Source: Molanna angustata (lineage: Eukaryota > Arthropoda > Insecta > Trichoptera > Molannidae). From it: 64,000 bases of DNA. The stretch is from NCBI GenBank assembly GCA_963576475.1, contig OY754982.1, forward strand, positions 16,992,217-17,056,216, written 5' to 3'. Shown piece by piece: positions 56,383 to 64,000 of this stretch. Numbering within the stretch: the first letter of the stretch is position 1; each line of letters opens with the position of its first letter. The notes under the pieces were generated by a model that saw only the letters and a list, made by a program, of their open reading frames with translations, had not been told where the DNA came from and did no database searches. The position numbers and the translations under genes were made by a program.

Positions 56383-57988
56383 CGAAGAAAAAAAATTGGA
56401 GGAATACTTAGTCGCAACATCTCACCTATATTATGGCTTATCACCTAAAGAGGTAAGAAAGTTTGCGTATGATTTGGCGCTTAAGTATGAAAAAAAAACA
56501 CCAATGTCATGGGCTGCAAACAAATCAGCAGGAAAAGACTGGTTCACAGGATACATCAAACGGCACCCTAATTTATCCATCAGATCTCCACAAGCAACCA
56601 GTCTTTCTCGTGCGACTAGTTTTAATAGGACAAATGTCGATGATTTCTTCAATAATCTGAAGAAAGTGCTTGATAGACATAAATTCAATGCAGTCGATAT
56701 CTGGAATATGGATGAAACTGGTGTCACAACGGTTCAGGCACCATCTAAAATTGTCGCCCAAAAAGGAATTAAGCAAGTCGGTGCTATAACATCGGCCGAA
56801 AGAGGCACCCTTGTGACAGTAGCTATTGCTATAAATGCGCAAGGAGGGAGCACACCACCTTTTTTCATATTTCCTCGTCAACGATACCATGACCACTTCA
56901 TACGAGATGGTCCCATAGGTAGTGCTGGAGCCGGGAATTCCAGTGGGTGGATGCAGGATAAGGAGTTTATTTTGTTTTTGGAACATTTTAAAAACCAAGC
57001 AAAGCCAACATTAGATAAAAAATGTTTACTTTTGTTGGACAATCACGAGTCCCATATATCAGTGGAGTGTCTGGATTTGTGCAAAAATAACGGAATTGTA
57101 CTACTGTCATTCCCTCCACATTGCACACATAAGCTGCAGCCATTAGACAGGGCTGTATACGGACCATTTAAAAGAAGTGTAAATATTGCATCAGATAACT
57201 GGATAAGGAACAATCCAGGAAAAACTATGACAATTTACAACATCCCTACAATAGTAAAAGAAGCAGCACCTCTTTCAGTTACAACCAATAATATCATTTC
57301 AGCTTTTCAGTGCACCGGAATATACCCATTCAATAGGTATATTTTCACTGACCTTGATTTTGCTCCGTCTAACGTCACTGACAGACCAGCTCCTGAATCA
57401 TGCCCAATGCCCTTGCTCATTTCAAGTCCCTCTGATCGACCAGCTCCTGAATCATGTTCAGTGCCCTTGCTCATTTCAAACCCTTCTGATCAACAAGCTC
57501 CCTCTTCGGTTTCCACCCAGCCATCTCAAATCGAATCACTTCCAATGGATACGTCAGATGTACCGGGACCAAGTGGACTACAAGAATTTTCGCCTGTGTT
57601 GGTTCGACCTTACCCAAAAGCAGGCCCTAGACTTCAAACAAATAGAGGAAGGAAAAAGAGAAAATCCGCCATCTTAACAGACACCCCTGAAAAACTGGCA
57701 ATTGAGGAAGAACGCATGAACAGCAAAGCCAAAAGACAACTGTTGGAGTTTAAAAAGACACAAACAAAGAAAAAAACAGAACAAAGAAAATCTAAAAAAA
57801 ACAAGGTCCAAGAGGATTCTACTGACGATGAAGAAGATGAATGCTTGTGCATAGTGTGTATGGAGTCATTCACATCTAGTCGATCAGGAGAGCAATGGGT
57901 CCAATGTCATGACTGTAAAAAGTGGGCTCATGAGAAGTGTACCCCAGGTCTGATATATTATACCTGTCACAACTGTGAATCAGATTAA
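56369..57988 (+). CDS. pogo-like DDE transposase (CENP-B HTH, DDE_1, PHD-like finger)
   Basis: The 539-residue frame has no internal stop. Residues about 1-75 are a CENP-B-type helix-turn-helix (YGLSPKEVRKFAYDLALKY, AGKDWFTGYIKRHPNLSIR). The DDE nuclease follows: D115 in WNMDETGV, D224 in LLLDNHESH, D260 in KLQPLDRAVYGPFK, giving DD35D spacing, as in the pogo family. Residues 338-373 hold an 18-residue direct duplication (DRPAPESC.PLLIS.PS). GRKKRKS at 427 is a probable nuclear signal. The C-terminus has Cys494, Cys497, Cys513, Cys516, His521, Cys524, Cys533 and Cys536, arranged like a PHD finger. It catalyses cut-and-paste transposition in the nucleus. The true start is the ATG at 56155; only a frameshift separates the two parts. 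All catalytic residues are intact. Confidence 0.95.
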   Translation: MFTLDEEKKLEEYLVATSHLYYGLSPKEVRKFAYDLALKYEKKTPMSWAANKSAGKDWFTGYIKRHPNLSIRSPQATSLSRATSFNRTNVDDFFNNLKKVLDRHKFNAVDIWNMDETGVTTVQAPSKIVAQKGIKQVGAITSAERGTLVTVAIAINAQGGSTPPFFIFPRQRYHDHFIRDGPIGSAGAGNSSGWMQDKEFILFLEHFKNQAKPTLDKKCLLLLDNHESHISVECLDLCKNNGIVLLSFPPHCTHKLQPLDRAVYGPFKRSVNIASDNWIRNNPGKTMTIYNIPTIVKEAAPLSVTTNNIISAFQCTGIYPFNRYIFTDLDFAPSNVTDRPAPESCPMPLLISSPSDRPAPESCSVPLLISNPSDQQAPSSVSTQPSQIESLPMDTSDVPGPSGLQEFSPVLVRPYPKAGPRLQTNRGRKKRKSAILTDTPEKLAIEEERMNSKAKRQLLEFKKTQTKKKTEQRKSKKNKVQEDSTDDEEDECLCIVCMESFTSSRSGEQWVQCHDCKKWAHEKCTPGLIYYTCHNCESD

Positions 57989-58585
57989 TATTTTTCAACT
58001 GTGATTCAGATTATTTTTTTTTTATTTGGTATTCCTTTTTTACGGCATTGGCTGATTTATTGGTTGTTATTATGTTTCTTTGTTTTTTTTTTCTAAAATA
58101 TAGATTTTACATGATAGCTACATTGTTTTTATTCTCACCTTTATTGAATTGGGTTGCTGTCAAACTTTTCTAAAAAAAAACACGTTTATATTAATATCAT
58201 TCAGACCGAGATATTCACTAATTTTCCACTTGGTTCTGCCATTGGTGTTTTTTTTATATAAATTAATAATTAAATGGTTTGTATAATAATAATGGTTTTC
58301 ATAGATATGGTTTTTTATAATAATAATGGTTGAACACCCTGGTATTCTATCCATTTATACAACTGTTACTTTCGACCCCAATAGGTGTTACAACCGACCC
58401 TGCTAGCGGGGTCGGAAGTAACACTCGAAGCATCTTTGAAAATCCTCCATAGATCTTAAATGTTAATAATTAAACACACATAGCGTATCTGGAATTAAAG
58501 GTAAATATGTAAGTTAACTCATTAAATAAAAAAAATGTATCATTAAACTGTTTGTTTTATCACAATGAACTCAAATGTCAAAATT

Positions 58586-58609
58586 GTTACTTTGGACCCC
58601 GCTCTCCCC
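58586..58609 (-). repeat. Right terminal inverted repeat of pogo element
   Basis: Exact reverse complement of 55299-55322, followed by TATATAATATA. Confidence 0.9.
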
Positions 58610-60857
58610 TATATAATATATTATGTGATTATTCTACGCATTAAAACGCAGTGATAAACTTTTCGTAAAATAATAGCATGTATGTTATGTATATGAATAA
58701 ACCAAGCTTGTATCAGATACATACCTACATACAATGGATAGACCATAACACCAGGTTTACTTGGTACTATTGCCGAAGGAATAAAAGAGGGCAGAAACTA
58801 TAAAGGTCGTTCTAGAAACAGTTATCTGGACCAGGTTACTGATTATTATTAGTGATTAGATGCTGGCGGAACAGAAATTCTGGATAGTATGCTTAGTGCA
58901 AACCAATGCTAGGATTGTGACCATGAAAACAAAAACTGCATAATACATTGTTTATCTGTATTAAACTATAGATTTTCGTTATCTTTTATTTTTTTATATG
59001 TAATTTTTTTTCGCAATCGACGTTTAACGGAGTATTGGATGGATTTTGGTATCATATAAAAGATAACAAAATAATTACACATAGCAACATTTCAAATAAA
59101 CACTACATTAAATTACTTGATACGACATAAGTACCAACATGCATTTAATTGTATAGGAAATTTAACATAAATAAATATAATATTTGAAGGAAATCCGACG
59201 AGGACGAGGTAATATTCGAACCCAGCTATATTGAAATAAAGTCTAACAACTAACCGTTATGTTTACGTACATTTGATAAATAAATTACGGAAAATAAGAA
59301 AGTATGTTTATATTTGCTGAATCGTAAAATGATTAAATTATTTTAGTTCATTTATTTAGATAAAAGTCACCATTCAATGATTGCGCAAGATAAAATTGAC
59401 ACTGTCCTGAGAATATTTATCAAAGCTGGCACTAACATAGAATTATTATTTCATGTTAAAAATACGACTATTTCGTTCAATTAAATCTGGTTCTCATCAT
59501 TAAATTCATTTAAATAATTATGAGATAAAAAAAACTGCAACAAATTCAATACAGATGACTGTGATTCATCATGACACAATCCACAGAACAACTTCACATG
59601 TAATAAATAGTGAATAATCAGTCCATATAAGAGTCAATGCGTACATACCTATATGAACAGAAGTTAAGTTGTGAATATGTTATAACCAATTACCACATAA
59701 ATAGTCCTTATAAATAAATAAATTTGTTAACATTCCAGAAAAATAATGATTCAGGACCAGGTATGTATTTATGTATAGGTATTATAATATATAACATATA
59801 CCTACTTATACTGCGAAGCCTCTAAGTTGGTGTTTTTTTTACTTCAAAGTTGGAAAAACCATGCAAAAAGTCCACTACTCTACAATTCTCTCACACGGGA
59901 CTAAGGTTTAAACTGTCGATGATTAAGAAGAAATATTATATTCTCTTGAAAATCTGACTTTTGAATTGAGTAGATTTCCAATTCCATTCTCGATAAAAGT
60001 TTTTTGTTTAGTATGTTATTTTTATTTCGATGAGTTATCAATTTTCATAGTCTCAGTCTTCTTTGATTTACGTTGGTAAATGTAAAAAAAATATAAACCA
60101 TTTTTTGCTATTGTGAAATATAATATGAAATGAAGTGCATTTTTTTCTTTCCAATGATATGAAATATATTGCAAAACTACATATTAAACATTAAGTAATA
60201 TTAAGGCATAATAGAAAATAATACATCCAATATATTTCAATAAAATTTTCATATAATCCTACGCAGGTTTTTGTAATGCCAAAACTGGGCAAGAGTCGGA
60301 TTATAGTCAAGTCACAAATAAGCAAGACCGTTTATGGTATAACAATCTCTATCTAGTTTTTACCATATGTATGTCTAAAATATAAAGAAATTATAATAAA
60401 ATAGTAATTATAAAAAATATATTGCCCTAAGACAAGATTGATAACTCCACGAAAAGGTCGATGATGAAACACGAGCCATTAGACAAACGACGACGTCTAA
60501 AATAAAGCTTTTATTTTTCTTTTGTAAAAAAGGCTTAGTCCGCCACGAGCCATCCACGTATCCGGTCTGTGATCTTCACGCCTAATCCAATCCATTATCA
60601 GCTTCATAAAATCTCTATGGTAGATGTATCTCGGTCACTTCCTCCTTCTATTTTTTTCATTTATATAGAAGTTGTGGTAGTAATGACGTTTTTGTCGTCA
60701 CTTGGGATACACCAAGAATACTTTTATTTTCAACATACTTCACTTGAACATTCGATAGTTTCTTTCATGTTATTTAGTAATATCGGCAACGGTAAAAATA
60801 TAGTTCTAAACCAACAGAAATATCAGTTGTAAATTGTAAGCGAGTTAATAATAATAC
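58610..60857. other. AT-rich sequence without recognisable gene
   Basis: No gene or clear repeat recognised. The 87-codon frame at 60569-60832 has no family resemblance. Confidence 0.4.
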
Positions 60858-61055
60858 ACTTTCTTGCACCTTGCGCAAGTGGTGAGTTTATTGCCGCATG
60901 GCAATTTCTTCCAACTAACCAGTGTTTCCAGCCCAGAGAAGCAATATCTGCGAGAGAAATGAATTTAAATAAATTTCTCCTCTGCTGGGAATCGAACCCA
61001 AGACTCCCGCACAGAAACTGAACGGCTCACCAACTGTGCCACGGTGGTGCAACAT
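60858..61055 (-). mobile_element. tRNA-derived SINE (family 2), reverse copy
   Basis: Reverse complement of the 23913-24095 element. CTGCTGGGAATCGAACCCAA (60981) is the reversed B box and CTCACCAACTGTGCCACGGT (61026) the reversed A box. The tail GCGCAAGTGGTGAGTTTATTGCCGC is at the low-coordinate end. The two copies are collinear over about 180 bp with scattered substitutions. Confidence 0.8.
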
Positions 61056-61179
61056 ATCAAAATGTTTCTAGTGCATTCTGTAGTGCAACATATAAAAACC
61101 ATTATTTTTACGTTTCAATGAAGTGTTTATACAGTTTTTTTTTTATTTTTAGATTTTGCCATGAATTCAATTGAATGTA

Positions 61180-61580
61180 TCTTAATATATAAAAATGTCG
61201 TGTCACGATGTTCGTACAACGCTAATCTCCGAAACTGCCCAACCGATTTCAATGAATTTTCAATGAACTAAATTTGTGTGGTTGGATTGAAAGATAAGTA
61301 GTTTTGGACCCGATAAGTGGCGCAGTTATCGAGATATCAGTTTTGAACCTATCATTACGTAATAAGATGAGCGTTAGGTTGAAAACGTTCTAAATACGTT
61401 AGTTAAAATAAAGAAGATGGGAATTTTTTGTTTTTTTAAATAATATAAAAATGAACCACAAGAAACGTTCTCGTGCGAAATTTTAGGAATAAATTGATGA
61501 AATATAGGTATACGTGACGCAAAGTAAAACAAAATAAAAATAGGAAAACGTTATTGGTAAAATAAAATAGAGCGTCGGCC
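61180..61580 (+). mobile_element. Helitron 5' terminus
   Basis: TCTTAATATATAAAAATGTC and GTGTCACGATGTTCGTACAA follow an A, then CGAAACTGCCCAACCGATTTCAATGAA. A 5' TC start and a CCGATT..AATGAA block are characteristic of insect non-autonomous Helitrons, and the block resembles the 5' region of Helitron C (CCGATTGCAATGAAAC). No convincing 3' hairpin plus CTRR end is found, so the right limit is arbitrary. Confidence 0.5.
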
Positions 61581-61734
61581 GTACTAGGGTCAACGGATCC
61601 CCGCCTTTTATTTTATTATTATTATTATTATATACGGAAAAGTTTCAGTTTCAAGATGTGAAATTAATAGAAAATTGGACAGCTGGGATTTCTGAACGCG
61701 GAAGAAAACTGGCACATCGGATTGTTCTGGTATT

Positions 61735-62045
61735 GCGAATAAAAATGCCGAGTGTCGTGCGACCGCCCGTGTAGCCGGGGGGGGGGGTCGGGGTGAGGAC
61801 GGCGGGGGGAGGGGACGACGAGTGCTGTTACGAACCGCCTCGCGATAATAACTGTCAAAACGGCGGCACATTCCGCGGATGCCGTTGTCCTCCTCCTACA
61901 CCGGGAGGTAGTCGGTGTGTGGTATAAGGTGGTCGGGGGGCGCGATTCCAATATCTTTGGTCGGTCACATAAATATATATAAGAAAGTTCTGGGTAGGTA
62001 GGTACTGAGGGAGAGAAGGAGATCGATCGCTGCAACACATGGCGA
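61735..62045. promoter_or_regulatory. GC-rich island, candidate host promoter or exon
   Basis: A strong rise in GC with CG-rich text (GTGCGACCGCCCGTGTAGCC, a run of 11 G, GACGGCGGGGGGAGGGGACG, CGCGATTCC). Overlapping frames on the minus strand are rich in Arg, Pro and Ser and look like translations of GC-rich non-coding DNA. It stands out from more than 2 kb of AT-rich surroundings. Direction and function are unknown. Confidence 0.3.
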
Positions 62046-62918
62046 CTTTGCCGAGATGACACTAACTAACTACATATTATACTTTAGTGGATTGCTTGCT
62101 CACATTGTTAATCTGTTGAAAGAAATAGCAGGTACTTGGTATCGTTTGCTGAAAAGAAAAGAAAAATAAAATGTCCCAAGCTAAACACAGATATTGTTTA
62201 CACTTTGATTTTGAATGAAAAAATATTTTTTGATCGATTCATAATAGAGAAAATAAAAAAAATATATTTATCACCTGACTTAAAAATAAGCTATTATGAT
62301 TTATCACTTGACGCGGAAAATATTAATGAGCTGATTTTTCTATGAAATGAAAACTGACAACAAGAAATTGCCGCATGGTAAAAAACGTCATAATTTTATT
62401 TATGAAACTGAAATCAGATTTAACTTGCGATTCATAAAAAAAACAACAAAAACGAATACGATAATTTATCTGCTAATTAAAATTGATAAATTAATAATAT
62501 ATATGTATTTCTAATTGAATGCAAATTTGGCTTGTGAGATATTCACAAAAGCAGGGTTATATAAATTATTCAATTATTTTATATTGTATTACTTCTCGGG
62601 CAACAACAGAGATAATAATACATATGTACCTACGATGTCAAAAAATTAATTAAACACGCACCCGATTACAAGTTTCAAGTTCTGAATTGTATAATTTTAT
62701 AATTATTGTCATTACATTATACTCCTATGGTTTCAACTTTCTCAGTTTTGTTAACATTTTTTTTTATGGGTCTCGAATATATACTGAACGTCATACGTTG
62801 CGTTTTGTCTATGTTTAAGTTTTATTAATACTGGAACAATCCATGTTCGATAATAAAGGTTGTACAAGGCCGCCAATGTCCGAGATTGACACAAATATGG
62901 GTCTTCTTCTTCTTCTTC
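62046..62918. other. AT-rich sequence without recognisable gene
   Basis: Nothing recognised. The 69-codon frame at 62136-62345 has AT-rich, low-complexity composition. Confidence 0.4.
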
Positions 62919-63080
62919 CTAGCCTTCCCTCCACTGCTGGATGTAGGCCTCTTCCATCTGTCTCCATTTTCCTCTATTCTGTGCCGCTTCAGTCCACTTA
63001 TTTCAGGCGACCACAACAATATCGTCGGCCCATCTCTTCTGTGGCCGACCGACACCCCTTTTGTATCCCCATGGCCTCCA
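62919..63080 (-). pseudogene. LINE ORF2 C-terminal fragment (reverse strand)
   Basis: Minus-strand codons from 63080 read WRPWGYKRGVGRPQKRWADD and IVVVA, then an in-frame TGA, then NKWTEAAQNRGKWRQMEEAY and IQQWREG to a stop at 62919-62921. A GRP.KRWADD motif, followed by W...AQ.R..W..MEEAY..QW, is the standard end of a common insect non-LTR retrotransposon ORF2. One nonsense change (probably GGA to TGA) breaks it and no upstream part is present. Other frames over this stretch on both strands are shadows of it. Confidence 0.75.
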
Positions 63081-63179
63081 CTTCAAGAAGATGGGTAGTG
63101 GATTAAAAACTATGTTACAATGTGAAAAATTTTATTGCAATTTTATTTTATTAAAAATTGAATGTCATTGTTAAAACAA

Positions 63180-63310
63180 GTACATATACATCTTCCTAAA
63201 TTCTCCAAATTAAGCATATTTTTTTGTGCTATAGGTGAACGAAATATGTCAAGGCAGGATTCGAACTCGCGACCACTGGATTACTAGCACAGCGCGCTAA
63301 CCGCTCTTAA
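63180..63310 (-). mobile_element. tRNA-derived SINE (family 3), reverse copy
   Basis: GTCAAGGCAGGATTCGAACT and CGCGACCACTGGATTACTAG with CGCGCTAACCG is the reverse complement of the head at 51933-52006, with only a few changes. The tail ACATATACATCTTCCTAAAT and TAAGCATATTTTTTTGTGCTATAGGTGAACG lies at the low-coordinate side. Confidence 0.8.
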
Positions 63311-63504
63311 ACAAATATAATAAGAATAGCAACATAAGTAACTGTTACTTAATCAGCCCACTGATAACAAAACAAATTATTATTCTTGTCTAACGTGGCT
63401 CCTGGACACACATAATATGTCCACGGAACTGATTTTTTCCAAATTATTATATGTGGTAAGGCATTGGTACAATGGCGAATTCTGAGCGGCATTAGAGTTT
63501 TTTT

Positions 63505-64000
63505 TTAGTCCAAAAAGAACGTTGAGGTGTGTCTTGTTTGTCTATTTGGTATGTTGAAGTTAATCATTTTCATAAGGTCTGTACAGTCAATTTTGAAGTT
63601 TTTTATGTCATAAAAGTACATTAAGTCTGAGGTTCTTCGTCTTGTCTGTAAAGTCTGTAATTCATGTTTGTAGTTATTACCAAATTTGTACTTCTCAAAA
63701 CTCAAAAATATTTATTGTATTCGTTCTATACTGTTAATATAAGTATTATATTGTGGATTCCAAATGACTGACGCTTGTTCCAATTGACTTCTAACAATTG
63801 TGTTATACAGTAAGCTAATATGTGTGAATGGTTTACATACTCTCATCAGGAATCCCAACATTTTAAGAGCTTTCAGTATAATGGTGTTTGTCAAATAAAA
63901 GTTTGCTGTCCAGTTGTATGCCTGAGTCTCTACAGTCTGATTTCTTATCAATCGTCTCCCTATTGATTTTGTATGTGTATTGTATTGTACTCTTTTTCCT
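63505..64000 (-). pseudogene. LINE reverse-transcriptase C-terminal region, continues beyond window
   Basis: The minus strand is in one frame from 63999 to 63505, except for a single in-frame TAA at 63712-63714. Residues include ALKMLGFLMRVCKPFTHISL, LLYNTIVRSQLEQASVIWNP and SIERIQ, then (after the stop) FEKYKFGNNYKHELQTLQTR, RRRTSDLMYFYDIKNFKID and INFNIPNRQTRHTSTFF. The order kalk.LGF..R, LYNTIVRSQLE.ASVIW, SIERIQ..., RR..DL.F.YKI is typical of the thumb and tail of Jockey/CR1-type reverse transcriptases. The upstream catalytic core would lie past the window edge. It is a probable pseudogene because of the nonsense codon. Confidence 0.8.

Larger units (their letters stand above)
55299..58609 (+). 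mobile_element. pogo-like DNA transposon, nearly complete
   Basis: Perfect 24-bp terminal inverted repeats lie at 55299-55322 (starting GGGGAGAGCGGGGTCC) and 58586-58609. They enclose a pogo/Tigger-type transposase gene (56155-57988) in a 3.3-kb element. The 15-bp motif GGGGTCCAAAGTAAC, part of the terminal repeat, recurs subterminally in both orientations. pogo elements insert at TA: the right edge is followed by TA, but the left edge is preceded by GT, so the duplication is imperfect or mutated. The perfect terminal repeats and almost open transposase suggest fairly recent activity. Confidence 0.9.

Noticed and set aside
57634..57873. Reverse-strand frames across the pogo transposase (56431-56727, 56573-56998, 57634-57873) and forward frames at 56463 and 57354
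   Set aside because: All lie on or opposite the 539-residue transposase frame, which carries the catalytic and zinc-binding residues; the others are shadows.

Overview
The window looks like AT-rich, gene-poor insect DNA, most likely from a moth or butterfly. The frequent TAGGTACCTA-type palindromes, tRNA-derived SINEs, non-autonomous Helitrons, and LINE tails made of TAAA repeats all fit Lepidoptera. The assignment is inference; no host gene is present to confirm it. I recognise no intact host protein-coding gene. Almost everything nameable is a mobile element, an element remnant or a tandem repeat. The window may lie between genes or inside a very long intron. Four GC-rich patches (5735-5960, 7640-8240, 32190-32560, 61735-62045) are the only places that resemble host promoters or first exons.

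Layout. 1-12.4 kb: an inverted-repeat MITE (1012-1311), a perfect 90-bp-arm palindrome made of Penelope-like element sequence (2461-2665), LINE 3' fragments (2746-3262, 4582-4790), a tRNA-derived SINE (5452-5640), a PIF/Harbinger-like element with 3-bp target duplication (6474-7186), and a GC-rich island (7640-8240). 12.5-20.7 kb: a 313-bp satellite with 24 monomers and clear higher-order structure (6-mer 1878 bp and 4-mer 1252 bp), flanked on the left by degenerate copies and on the right by a dispersed repeat. 20.7-38.9 kb: fold-back repeats, SINEs, LINE fragments, and a run of three reverse-strand Helitron ends (27776-30615).

38.9-44 kb: a LINE ORF2 tail split by a very young LTR element (39279-43725). 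Its two 469-bp LTRs differ at one position as I read them. It has a primer binding site, a polypurine tract and a 4-bp target duplication, but no gag or pol. 44.7-53.8 kb: an inverted-repeat element with a nested hAT-like MITE (8-bp target duplication), two copies of a large non-coding element ending in CTAG, a Penelope-like GIY-YIG C-terminus, and a 16-bp minisatellite. 55.3-58.6 kb: a nearly intact pogo-like DNA transposon with perfect 24-bp terminal repeats, nine copies of a subterminal 15-bp motif, a probable 5'UTR intron and a DD35D transposase carrying one frameshift. 58.6-64 kb: SINE, Helitron 5' end, GC-rich island, and LINE remnants running off the window end.

There is no operon or pathway. 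The relations between features are nesting (LTR in LINE, hAT MITE in an inverted-repeat element, Helitron sequence in a larger element, dispersed repeats in the pogo intron) and donor/parasite relations between transposases and the non-autonomous elements they may mobilise. The most unusual observations are the satellite with higher-order repeats, the gag/pol-less young LTR element, the pogo subterminal motif array, and the hairpin-plus-GAAAC motif with a compensatory change in the Penelope-derived sequences.
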